Assembly (NCBI GenBank): GCA_016714975.1
Contig: JADKBR010000017.1
Location: forward strand, 62,001-126,000
Origin: Candidatus Dechloromonas phosphorivorans
GTDB lineage: Bacteria > Pseudomonadota > Gammaproteobacteria > Burkholderiales > Rhodocyclaceae
Length of the DNA: 64,000 bases
Reading direction: 5' to 3'
Positions 25,857 to 33,666 of the stretch are shown here, piece by piece; the first letter of the stretch is position 1; every line of letters begins with the position of its first letter. The translations under genes and the position numbers were made by a program. A model generated the notes under the pieces. It was not told where the DNA came from, ran no database searches, and worked only from the letters and a program-made list of their open reading frames with translations.

Positions 25857-25976
25857 AGCCCCGAATTCAGCCCAGATTGTCCATTAGCCATTTTGCAGAC
25901 CACGAATGACAGGCGGAGCCGATGTGTTGGCCCAGAGTCCGGCGAACCAGGCACGTTTGCGGCGATGGCTGGCAGC

Positions 25977-26180
25977 TCAGTTGGCGCGGAAGGTTTCAGA
26001 ATCGGTGCGGAACGGGATGTTGATCACCAGCCCCAGCCGCGCCGCTCGATCTGTCAGCGCAGCCTGCAAATCGGCAGGCAAGTCGGAGAAATCGGCAGAC
26101 TCCAACTGCATGCGCAACATCAGTGGAAAATCCTCGTCGGGAATGGCGTCGATCGTTGTTTGGTAGTTTTGTGCGTCCAT
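25977..26180 (-). CDS. Small hypothetical protein, 67 residues
   Basis: An acidic helical protein (DAIPDEDFPLMLRMQLESAD, then LPADLQAALTDRAARL). GGAGG lies seven bases before the ATG at 26180, a strong ribosome site. It directly follows the damaged nucleotidyltransferase/HEPN pair and may have been part of that unit. Family unknown. Confidence 0.5.
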   Translation of the reverse strand: MDAQNYQTTIDAIPDEDFPLMLRMQLESADFSDLPADLQAALTDRAARLGLVINIPFRTDSETFRAN

Positions 26181-26196
26181 TAGATTTCCTCCGGGG

Positions 26197-26337
26197 TCAC
26201 GGAGAGTACATTGCCATATTTCTTGACATCCGCCAGTAGGCCGGGTTGGCAGCGCCATCGTCGTCGCCTATTTCCAGCAAGGCTTGGGCAGAAGCGAGCG
26301 CATGTTTTGCCTTGGCGAGAATGTCGGCCGGTCTCGC
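26197..26337 (-). pseudogene. Remnant of a HEPN-domain gene
   Basis: This frame reads RPADILAKAKHALASAQALL, then EIGDDDGAANPAYWRM, the first helix and turn of HEPN proteins that pair with nucleotidyltransferases, and then breaks off. There is no start codon at the expected place: GCG stands where an ATG overlapping the preceding gene would be. The rest of the domain, including the usual RX4-6H motif, is absent. Confidence 0.55.
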
Positions 26338-26675
26338 AAGCGAACCGCTTCGCGCTCGATGTTTGCCAGCAGGTGAGGGTTCGAGTAGCCAGCTGGGTTG
26401 GACCACTCCGATTCCCAGATCGGCAGAGCCTGCACACGAATACCGGTGTCCAGCAGGACGCCGTAGGCGATGTCGGACATTTCCAACTTCGTAGGTAAGA
26501 AGCTGCCGGGCTTGCCGCGCAGCAGCACGGCCACATCGGCATCGCTATCGGAGTGGAAATCGCCGCGCGCCCGGCTGCTGAACAGGATTGCCTCGGCAAC
26601 GTCGAAACGCTGCCGCACGCGCTCATGAAAGGCGTGAGTCGCAAAAGCGGTGGCGGGGCCGATCGGGAGAGGCAT
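26268..26675 (-). CDS. MNT-type minimal nucleotidyltransferase (C-terminus run on)
   Basis: A 135-residue protein of the DNA polymerase beta superfamily. The active-site motif is SSRARGDFHSDSDADVAVLL, where the usual GS is SS but the RG and the two Asp are kept. MNT proteins act as antitoxins of HEPN RNases. After NIEREAVRL the frame continues for about 20 residues into what was the HEPN gene, so the normal stop seems lost. The ATG at 26675 follows the stop of the preceding fragment by five bases. Confidence 0.7.
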   Translation of the reverse strand: MPLPIGPATAFATHAFHERVRQRFDVAEAILFSSRARGDFHSDSDADVAVLLRGKPGSFLPTKLEMSDIAYGVLLDTGIRVQALPIWESEWSNPAGYSNPHLLANIEREAVRLRDRPTFSPRQNMRSLLPKPCWK

Positions 26676-26680
26676 GGCGC

Positions 26681-26916
26681 TCAGGCGGCAATCTGCTCGA
26701 ACGAAAACTGCGGCATGTCCGCCCGTTGCCGGGCATGTTCCATGGTCAGGGCGACGATGTTGCCTTCGCGATCGACGTCGAGCAGGGTATTTTCGGAAAC
26801 CATTCGACGGGTGCGGAAATCTCGCGCCCGTCGGCAAGGACAAAATGCAGGGCAGCACCGTCGACCCGCACATCAACTGCATGTGGATCAAGCCGGATTG
26901 CCAAAGTACCAGCCAT
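26681..26916 (-). pseudogene. DUF2442 fragment joined to a DUF2283-like C-terminus
   Basis: From an ATG at 26916 the frame reads as the first half of a DUF2442 protein (IRLDPHAVDVRVDGAALHFV, then LADGREISAPVEWFP). It then leaves the family and stops at 26746. A second frame from 26803 reads SENTLLDVDREGNIVALTME, then HARQRADMPQFSFEQIAA, which resembles the end of DUF2283-like proteins, to a stop at 26681. Two small genes appear joined by a deletion with a change of frame. DUF2442 normally follows DUF4160, as here. Confidence 0.45.
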
Positions 26917-27124
26917 TCCTCGAAAACACGCGATGTTCGATCACCAGCGCACGAACCCGTGTCAATTCGTGACTTCTGAATCCCTCCGACATCGCCAGAT
27001 CGACCGGGTTCAGCCAGTATTTTGCCACCTTGTCGCCATGTTCAATATGGATATGCGGCGGTTCCGTCCCCTCGTGACTGAAGAAGAAAAATCGGAAACC
27101 AAGAGAATTGAGGACTGTAGGCAT
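26888..27124 (-). CDS. DUF4160 protein, C-terminus possibly altered
   Basis: A 78-residue protein with the DUF4160 pattern: a hydrophobic FRFFFFSHEGTEPPHIHIEH start and GFRSHELTRVRALVIEH. DUF4160 and DUF2442 genes form a small two-gene unit, possibly toxin-antitoxin. The last 15 residues do not look like the family. An 11-base palindrome (CATACAGTATG, 27158-27168) just upstream could be an operator, which is a guess. Confidence 0.65.
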   Translation of the reverse strand: MPTVLNSLGFRFFFFSHEGTEPPHIHIEHGDKVAKYWLNPVDLAMSEGFRSHELTRVRALVIEHRVFSRNGWYFGNPA

Positions 27125-27174
27125 ATTGTCGAGTCGCTGGCGCAGTATTGCTCAATGCATACAGTATGACATGC

Positions 27175-27345
27175 TCACCCCACCCAACCCCCATCCGACT
27201 GATTGGCGCGGCCGAGAGCGCGCACTTGTTCCGGCAGCGTGGCGGGCCAGGGGCGTTTTTTGGCGGGGCTGGCTGCGGTCAACGGGGTTTTTTTCGGGCA
27301 ATTCCATTTTTGCCTGTTTTTTGCGGTCGACCGCAGCAGAGGGGT
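27175..27345 (-). pseudogene. Shrunken second copy of the 3' end of the restriction-modification gene
   Basis: This stretch is recognisably like 28335-28660. Both begin with CTCACCCCACCCAACC, share GTTCCGGCAGCGTGGCGGGC, and carry TTTTTTCGGGCAA followed by CCATTTTTGCCTG. Read on the minus strand it encodes QNPSAAVDRKKQAKMELPEK, against QNPSAAVNTEKQAKMDLPEK in the intact gene. Internal pieces are missing and the frame is lost. It is the remains of a duplicated or related gene. Confidence 0.7.
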
Positions 27346-27402
27346 TCTGGAGCTTGGGGACAGTCATCGGCTGTTCGGGCAGGTTGGACACCTGAAGCAT
27401 AC

Positions 27403-28277
27403 CTATTCCCTCTCTTCCGGGATGTACCGAATCTCTGCCACAGCCATTTTGAGTACCGTCAGGTACTTCTCGTAGCAATCTCGGGCAAAGTTAAGTTGGC
27501 GCTCGTTTTCAACAAGCACAGCATCAAGATCCAGTGGAAGAGTTCCGCCGAATCCATAGCTTACGCACATCTTGCCGGGGATGAGAACTTGACGGAAAAA
27601 CCCGTCTGAACCCTTCTCAAGTTTTGTTGCCTGCTCGACAGTTCGAGTTACGGTTCTAGTCTACCAGGCCGCGGGGCCTATCGTGTGACTGGAGAGGTTT
27701 CTGTAATCTGAAGTTGCATCCTTGTACGCATCGCTGTCCATCCTACAAATTGCCTCCAACAGCGCCTCACCCTCGGACCACTTGTTGGCGATAGTTCGAA
27801 GCCGTGCCTCTTTTTGCGGTCTATTGAGCGGCCTTGGCTTATCTATTGGAGAAGCTGGGTCTCCTTTCAAATGATCGCGATACGCCGGGTGAGAGCTAGC
27901 CTGGCCTGGTGCAGTGCGCTGGTCGCTACCGAAGTGAAAATATCGCGCAAGGCGCTCGGCTTGAGTAGACACTCTCGGGCAAAGGCATCCAAAAACTCAC
28001 TGCGCAACGCCCACGCAGTGTCTTCATCATGCTGACTGATAATTTGGTTCCACGCATGCCAGCGCTTTAGTGAGTACAACCAACGATTCAATAAATTCGT
28101 GAGTTCTCTCAAATCACATTCAACCATCTCCCTTCACAAGAGATGCCAAGCCCGGTTCCTCAAAAAGTCGAAGTCGTAACTGAGGCAGGAACAACCAAGC
28201 TGAAAATCTTCTTGGTCCAGAAGTTCGAGGTACGCATCAAACGAACTCTTCAGAAGGGTTCTGTATTTTTCATCCAT
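27403..28277 (-). pseudogene. Decayed gene of about 290 codons, family unknown
   Basis: From the ATG at 28277 the minus strand reads like protein across the region with three lesions. MDEKYRTLLKSSFDAYLELL leads to an in-frame TGA (28136-28134). The same frame continues as MVECDLRELTNLLNRW and onward to about 27905, where it shifts by one base into HPAYRDHLKGDP. That runs to an in-frame TAG (27663-27661) after SSHTIGPAAW, and then on in the same frame as RTVTRTVEQATKLEKG to a stop at 27403-27405. The product would be soluble and charged. It sits immediately downstream of the restriction-modification gene on the same strand, which suggests an associated function. Confidence 0.65.
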
Positions 28278-28338
28278 CGTTGTTTGGCTAAGGCTTTGAC
28301 GGCTTGTTGGTCCTTGTTATCTCCGGACTAAGGATTAC

Positions 28339-31300
28339 TCACCCCACCCAACCGCCGTCCGAGCGCTTGGCGCGGCCGAGGGCTTCGAGCATGGCGAGGA
28401 TTTCGGGGAGGCGTTTTTTCCACGGGCCTTTGCCGGTGAAGCGGGCGGCGAGGGCGGGTTCGTCGAGCGGGATGGGGGAAAGCTGGTCGGCGACGGCGCG
28501 GACTTGTTCCGGCAGCGTGGCGGGCCAGGGGCGTTTTTCGGTGGGTTTGGCGGGGCTTGTCGCGACCATGGAAGCAACGGCTGGCCCTAGGGTCGACGCG
28601 GTTTTTTCGGGCAAATCCATTTTTGCCTGCTTTTCGGTGTTGACCGCGGCAGACGGGTTCTGGAAGTCGGGGCGGAGCCAGCGGATGTGGCCGGTGGCTT
28701 CTTCTCGGGCGCGTTCGGCGTTGAGGGCGACGAGGCGTTCGAGCAGGGTGTCGGTGTCGCCGGGGGCGAGATCTTGCCAGCCGTAGGCTTCCAGCACGGC
28801 GGTGTCGAGTTCGTCGTGCAACTGGCGGAGGACGGCAACGAGGCCTTGCTCGTGGATCGTCTTGTCCTTGGCGGAGAACGCTTCGCCGCTACGCAGTTTG
28901 GCGAGGGCGTTGTACATGCCCGTCAGCGTCAGGTCCGGGTGGGCGGCCTGTTGGCACTTGCGGTGGGCGTCGAGTTGTTCGGCCAGGGCCCCAATGTGGG
29001 CATGTTGTTCGGGGCTGGCGATGGGGAAGGGGAAGGCGTCGAAGCAAAGGGTCTTGTTGTACCGTGGGTCGTTGCCGACGCCGAGTCGGCTTCCAGCGGC
29101 CAGTGCCCAAGCGCCGTGAATTCGGGAGGAGAGAACACCGAGGTGGTAGGCGTCGGCCAGAGCCATGCAGACGAGCATCTGATCCGGAAGTACTGAGCCA
29201 TCAATAAACTGAAAGACTCGATGCTTGGCTGTCATCACTGTAACGACATAGCGAGGTAGGCCGGCCGTACTGGAGCGCATGCGGGGCTGGTTCTCACCAA
29301 ACAGCCACCAGTTTTCACGGCGCGTCTTGCGAGGGTTCTGATCGCGGTGAGGTTTAACCTTATCGTGCAACCATTGCCAACTCTGGGGATACTTACTGCG
29401 AAGTTCGCTTTCGGATAGGCCGAATGTATCTATGGCCAACAAACCACGCGAGCGGTCGGTCAAGTCTTTGCCATTTCGGTAAGGCTTAAGCAATGCTCCA
29501 GCGTCAAGTTGAGTCTGCCCAAGGGTGACAAGAAATCCATCGCCGTGGGGAATCACCCCTGTCGTACACAATCCCACGTTGGCCTTTAGTTCTAACGCGC
29601 CGATCACATTGGCCCCGATGGTTAGGTCTGCATGGATCAAGCCAGTTTTTGCCGCTACTTCGATGTGGACCGCATCACTCTCGGCGCCGCCTTCCTCAAC
29701 GACCGTTTCGAGCACTCCCGGGACAGTGCCGGGGCGGCCGACGGTCATGGCGATGCGCACGGCCGCACCGCTGGCGGCATCGACCCACGGGTGGTCGGGA
29801 ATGGCCCAGACGAGGCTGAGCGGCGGCTGGGCGGCGAGGTGGCTTTCCACTACGCGGCGGTTGAATGTTTGAGTCAGGCTGTTGGTGGTGATGAAGCCGA
29901 AGCGCTGGGCTTCGCCGCGGCGGGTCAGGTCGGCGGCGTGGTGCCACCAGAACATGACGAAGTCGGCGGATTCCGGGACTTCCGGCCAGGCGGCGCGCAG
30001 GGCTTCGGTGTAGCCGTCGCCGAGGGAGATGCGCATTTTTAGTTTGCCGATGAAGGGCGGGTTGCCGACGATGTAGTCGGCTTGCGGCCAGGTTGCGGGA
30101 CGCGGGTTGATGTAGCGTTCGCGCGGGATTTGCGCGCTTTCGTCCGGCACCGACTCGCCGGTGACGGGGTGGGTTTTGGTCGTCCGGCCATCCCAGCGGC
30201 TGAGCGGCTGGCCGCTGGCATCGGTGGCGAACTCAACCGAATCATAGGCGAGCACGGCGTCGCGGCATTCGATGTTCTTGAAGTCGCGCAGGATGGGGCT
30301 GGGCGGCAGGCCGCTGCCCTGGGTGCGGAAGTGCCATTGCAGGTAGCCGATCCAGAGGACCATTTCGGCGATGGCGGCGGCGCGCGGGTTGATTTCGAGG
30401 CCGAGGAACTGGTGCGGGTCGACGGTGAGGCCTTCGACTTCGAGGCGTTGTTGCGTGTCGCCAAGCTGGGCGAGGGTGTCGAGGACTTCGCCTTCGAGAC
30501 GCTTCATGTGTTCGAGCGTGACGTAGAGGAAGTTGCCGGAGCCGCAGGCGGGGTCGAGGACGCGGGTGGTGCACAGTTTGTGGTGCCAGGCGCGGACGAG
30601 GTCGGCGGCGTCTTTCAGCTTGCCTTCGTTGGCGAGGAGCAGGGCGGCGGCCTGGGTGTCGTGCCAGTCGGCGCGCAGCGGTTCGATGACGGTGGGCAGG
30701 ACGAGGCGGTCGACGTAGGCGCGCGGGGTGTAGTGGGCGCCGAGGTCGTGGCGTTCGAGCGGGTCGAGGGCGCTTGCAAGCAGGGTGCCGAAGATGGCGG
30801 GCTCGACTTCGGACCAGTCGGCCTTGCTGGCTTCGAGCAGCAGTTCGATCTGGTTGCGGTCGACCGGCAAGACTTCGGGATTCTTGAACAGCTTGCCGTT
30901 GAAGCGCGGCAACCGGGCGCGGATGGCGACGGAGAACTGGCCTTCGTCCATCGCCTTCCAGAGTTCGGCGACGAGCGGGACGAACTGGCTTACGGCGCTA
31001 CCCTCTCCCCCGGCCCCTCGCCCGGCCGGCGACGGGAGGAGGAAGGACTTGAGCAGGGCGGTGAAGGCGCCTTCGTTGTCGATCTTGGGCAGCAGGCCGA
31101 CGTCTTCGGCGAACATCGAGAAGAGGCAGCGCGAGAGAAAGGCGGCGACGCGTTCGGGAGCGTATCTGGCTTCCAGCGACTGGGCGACGCGGGCCAGGCG
31201 CACGGCGATTTCGCGCGTGGCGCGGGCGGTGCGCCGCGCCGGGTCGAGGCTGTGCGGGTCGTTCCAGACGGCCTTGAGGCGGGCGCGGATTTCCGGCTTG

Positions 31301-31779
31301 GCGAGGTCGTCGAGCCGGATGCGGTGGCTGCGCGGGTCGGGGAAGGGCGTGTAGCTGCCGCCGGTGCAGGTGAATTCGGCGTAGAGCTCGACGACGTTGC
31401 CGACATCGATGACGACCAGGAAGGGCGGCCGGCCTTCATCGGGGGGCAGGTTGCGGGCATAGTTTTCGGCCTGGCCGCGGGCGCGCAGCATGGCGTCGTC
31501 GAACACGCGGGTCTCGAAGCCGGCGCGGATTTTCTTGACCTCGCCGATGAGGGCGGCGCGCCGGTAGCAGTCGATGAAGCCGTTGCTGGTGCTGCCGTCG
31601 CCGTGGTGAAAGACGACGCGGCGCTCGAAGACGTAGGCGTTATCGCGCGTGTCTTCACTGGCCGGCTGCGGCGGCTCGACTTCAAGCAGCGCGCAGAGGT
31701 CGGCGATGAAAAGCTGGTAGTTGGCGCGCTCGGAACCGCCGGCGTTGCGCCAGCGGGCGAGGAAGGTGTCGATGTGCAT
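28339..31779 (-). CDS. MmeI-like type II restriction-modification protein (nuclease and N6-adenine methyltransferase in one chain)
   Basis: A 1146-residue protein. The N-terminal nuclease shows Asp70, nine residues, then Glu80-x-Lys82 (GEVK), the same spacing as I recall for MmeI. The gamma-class adenine methyltransferase follows: HYTPRAYV (motif X, about 350), DPACGSGNF (motif I, 409-417) and NPPF (motif IV, 573-576). A target-recognition region follows, to about residue 950, with a helical C-terminus. Such enzymes cut at a fixed distance from a site they methylate on one strand. There are two in-frame insertions from repeats, near residues 249-261 and 1050-1080. The recognition sequence is not predictable here. 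No separate methylase or nuclease gene is adjacent. Confidence 0.88.
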   Translation of the reverse strand: MHIDTFLARWRNAGGSERANYQLFIADLCALLEVEPPQPASEDTRDNAYVFERRVVFHHGDGSTSNGFIDCYRRAALIGEVKKIRAGFETRVFDDAMLRARGQAENYARNLPPDEGRPPFLVVIDVGNVVELYAEFTCTGGSYTPFPDPRSHRIRLDDLAKPEIRARLKAVWNDPHSLDPARRTARATREIAVRLARVAQSLEARYAPERVAAFLSRCLFSMFAEDVGLLPKIDNEGAFTALLKSFLLPSPAGRGAGGEGSAVSQFVPLVAELWKAMDEGQFSVAIRARLPRFNGKLFKNPEVLPVDRNQIELLLEASKADWSEVEPAIFGTLLASALDPLERHDLGAHYTPRAYVDRLVLPTVIEPLRADWHDTQAAALLLANEGKLKDAADLVRAWHHKLCTTRVLDPACGSGNFLYVTLEHMKRLEGEVLDTLAQLGDTQQRLEVEGLTVDPHQFLGLEINPRAAAIAEMVLWIGYLQWHFRTQGSGLPPSPILRDFKNIECRDAVLAYDSVEFATDASGQPLSRWDGRTTKTHPVTGESVPDESAQIPRERYINPRPATWPQADYIVGNPPFIGKLKMRISLGDGYTEALRAAWPEVPESADFVMFWWHHAADLTRRGEAQRFGFITTNSLTQTFNRRVVESHLAAQPPLSLVWAIPDHPWVDAASGAAVRIAMTVGRPGTVPGVLETVVEEGGAESDAVHIEVAAKTGLIHADLTIGANVIGALELKANVGLCTTGVIPHGDGFLVTLGQTQLDAGALLKPYRNGKDLTDRSRGLLAIDTFGLSESELRSKYPQSWQWLHDKVKPHRDQNPRKTRRENWWLFGENQPRMRSSTAGLPRYVVTVMTAKHRVFQFIDGSVLPDQMLVCMALADAYHLGVLSSRIHGAWALAAGSRLGVGNDPRYNKTLCFDAFPFPIASPEQHAHIGALAEQLDAHRKCQQAAHPDLTLTGMYNALAKLRSGEAFSAKDKTIHEQGLVAVLRQLHDELDTAVLEAYGWQDLAPGDTDTLLERLVALNAERAREEATGHIRWLRPDFQNPSAAVNTEKQAKMDLPEKTASTLGPAVASMVATSPAKPTEKRPWPATLPEQVRAVADQLSPIPLDEPALAARFTGKGPWKKRLPEILAMLEALGRAKRSDGGWVG
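28562..28626. repeat. Short dispersed repeat, copy inside the restriction-modification gene
   Basis: GCGACCATGGAAGCAAC at 28562-28578 is identical to 33567-33583. The following CGGCTGGCCCTAGGGTC is matched at 33628-33644 with one change. The stretch encodes an extra segment (TLGPAVASMVAT) in the C-terminal part of the restriction-modification protein. A further diverged copy of its second half lies at 27276-27310. Confidence 0.55.
30997..31035. repeat. In-frame insertion of a proline/glycine-coding repeat
   Basis: CCCTCTCCCCCGGCCCCTCG and the bases after it encode PSPAGRGAGGEGS in the restriction-modification protein. This resembles the CCCTCTCCC-type intergenic repeats scattered through many proteobacterial genomes. 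It falls at the junction between nuclease and methyltransferase parts (residues 249-261), where a flexible insertion would be tolerated. Confidence 0.45.
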
Positions 31780-31927
31780 GATGTCGGGGATTCTAGAGCC
31801 AAACCGTCATTCCGGTGCTGGCTGGTCCAGACTGGCACTGAACGGGCGGGCGGGGTGACGGCCCTTTGGCGTGCAGTGCACCTCCATGGGGAGTGTCCAC
31901 GCCGTCGAGCGGTAGAAAACCCCGGCC

Positions 31928-32104
31928 TCATTCCTTTCGGTAGATGACGTACAGCAGGCCGAGCAGGAAAGACAGCGGCACGAGAATGGCGCAGATGACC
32001 GACGCGACGAAGAGAATGCCCGACTTGAACAGCAGGGTGAGCATGAACAGGCCCACGGCACCCAACCCGGCGGCAATGGCGACCTGGAACTGTAGCTTGA
32101 ACAT
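31928..32104 (-). CDS. Small membrane protein, 58 residues
   Basis: Two hydrophobic segments (about residues 5-26 and 30-53) with a short KS turn and a positive end (YRKE) suggest an inner-membrane hairpin with both ends inside. The frame is open far upstream, but only the last 58 codons, from the ATG at 32104, look like protein. No family or function is recognised. It lies 148 bases upstream of the restriction-modification gene on the same strand. Confidence 0.55.
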   Translation of the reverse strand: MFKLQFQVAIAAGLGAVGLFMLTLLFKSGILFVASVICAILVPLSFLLGLLYVIYRKE

Positions 32105-32557
32105 GGAACAAGTGTAGACCGTGCCGAAAAATCTCGCAGTCAAAGGTGCCATTTGCTTTTCAAGGCGGCGGGCCGTTGGCGACCGAGGAGGTACACGAGC
32201 AGCATCGCAGGAGCCGAGCAGGCCAGTCCCCAATGAGCGGCAGCCGATGTGACAGATGTGCCGAGGCCGAGCAAGCCCAGCCGAGAACCCACGAATCAGT
32301 GACAACATGGCCACCTCATAAAGCTGTTGATTTCTGCGACCAGATGGGGCCGTTCGATTCCTCAATGTCGAACTGCAGATGGGGGCCCCTTCCTCAGATA
32401 CACCGGCAAATAAAGTGATGGCCCTCAAGCCGAGGTCGGCGCGCAAGTGCCGACTCCACCACCGGTCTTTTGACCGCTGCCGCTCGTCGACTTGGAGAGG
32501 GTCTCACGGCTCGGGGTGACTCAATTGTAGGGGAGGCCTGCCGCAAAACCCATATCA
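32105..32557. other. Gene-poor stretch of about 450 bases
   Basis: Both strands have open frames, but none has a ribosome site or a composition I would call protein. No tRNA, hairpin terminator or insertion-sequence end was recognised. It may contain worn remains of a mobile element. The frame of the CapA-like gene ends at its right edge. Confidence 0.4.
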
Positions 32558-33574
32558 TTACCATGGGAAATGCCATGGCAGAATATCGACGACTTCAACC
32601 CCGGCTGAGTGCTGAACATGGTGCGGCTCAGTCAAGCCTTTGCCGGCAAAGGACTGTGATGCTTGTAACGCTCGCGTACGACAGGCCGGGTGAGGCGTGC
32701 CGGCGTCGTCGATCTGTGCGGCCAGCGTTTCCCACGAGAGGACGCCGGCCTTGTCGAGTTTGACGCGCAGCAGCCAGCCGCGCTGGGCCTCCGGGTAGTC
32801 GAAGCCGTCGAAGACGAAGTTGCCGAGGCTGTAGATGATGGGCTTGCCGTTGTAGATTTCGGCGCCCTGGGTGACGTGGGGGTGGCCGCCGACCACCAAC
32901 GTGGCGCCTTCGTCGATCATCCTGCGGGCGAAGGTTTTCTGGCGCTCGGTCGGCCGGGTTTCCTTTTCCCAGCCCCAGTGCATGAAGGGGATGACGAGGT
33001 CGGCGCCGGCTGCCTTCGCGGCGCGGATGTCGGCGATGACCTGGTCGTCCTCGCTCCAGGCGACGCCGGGCCAATCGGAGCCGGCCTCGAAGGCGCGCGG
33101 CTTGAATTCGTTGTAGCCGAGGACGGCGATCCGCAGGCCGTGCTTCTCGATCCACAGCGGCCGGTGTGCCTCGGCGAGGTTGCGGCCGCCGCCGAAGAAC
33201 GTGATGCCGGCCTCGTCGAGGTGGGCCATGGTCTCGACGAAGGCGGCGTGGCCGTAGTCGCCGGAGTGGTTGTTGGCCAGTGAGACGGCATCGAAGCGGC
33301 CACGCAGCACCGACAGCGTTTGCGGCTCGGCGCGGAAGGTGACAATCTTGCTGGCGTGCGGCTGGCCGCCGGTGGCGACCGGGCATTCGAGGTTGGCGAT
33401 ACGGTAGTCGGCTTGCGCCAGAGTGCCGGCAAAGGGGGCGAGCGGGTCGCCGCCGCCGGCGATGCTGCGGCCGGGACCGTCGGCGAGCATGATGTCGCCG
33501 GCGAAGATCAGCGTGACCGGCTCGGCGCACGCGATTCCGGCGAGCAGGCAGAAAAGGGCGGCTGTTGCGACCAT
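32558..33574 (-). CDS. CapA-family (PGA_cap) metallophosphatase-like protein
   Basis: A 338-residue exported protein: signal peptide (residues 1-17, MVATAALFCLLAGIACA) then a calcineurin-like CapA domain with FAGDIMLADG, ANLECP, SLANNHSGDYG, FMHWGWEKE, GGHPHV and YSLGNFVFD. Homologues take part in making poly-gamma-glutamate or other surface polymers, or are phosphoesterases of unknown role. The usual family end is near the PHP of GTPHP; 40 further residues (TRALQASQSF to HFPW) look unrelated. Frame reading starts further upstream (33691) but only through a repeat, so I prefer the ATG at 33574. Confidence 0.85.
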   Translation of the reverse strand: MVATAALFCLLAGIACAEPVTLIFAGDIMLADGPGRSIAGGGDPLAPFAGTLAQADYRIANLECPVATGGQPHASKIVTFRAEPQTLSVLRGRFDAVSLANNHSGDYGHAAFVETMAHLDEAGITFFGGGRNLAEAHRPLWIEKHGLRIAVLGYNEFKPRAFEAGSDWPGVAWSEDDQVIADIRAAKAAGADLVIPFMHWGWEKETRPTERQKTFARRMIDEGATLVVGGHPHVTQGAEIYNGKPIIYSLGNFVFDGFDYPEAQRGWLLRVKLDKAGVLSWETLAAQIDDAGTPHPACRTRALQASQSFAGKGLTEPHHVQHSAGVEVVDILPWHFPW

Positions 33575-33666
33575 GGAAGCAACACCCCAAGAGTGCTTGA
33601 GCCCTAGGCCCCGTAGCCTGCGGGGCGCGGCTGGCCCCAGGGTCAACCGGGAAAAAGAGGCCATTT
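33567..33666. repeat. Short dispersed repeat with a hairpin, copy before the CapA-like gene
   Basis: Shares GCGACCATGGAAGCAAC and CGGCTGGCCC(C/T)AGGGTC with the copy at 28562-28626. It has 44 extra bases between them, which include a GCCCCG/CGGGGC hairpin (33608-33626). The first match covers the CapA start codon, so the repeat supplies or overlaps that gene's start region. Confidence 0.5.

Noticed and set aside
30082..31947. A 621-codon open frame on the plus strand opposite the restriction-modification gene
   Set aside because: It is rich in Gly, Ala, Glu and Val as expected for the complement of a GC-rich gene, has no ribosome site and matches no family.
32105..32557. Possible insertion-sequence remnant
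   Set aside because: No transposase motif, inverted ends or target duplication could be identified by eye.
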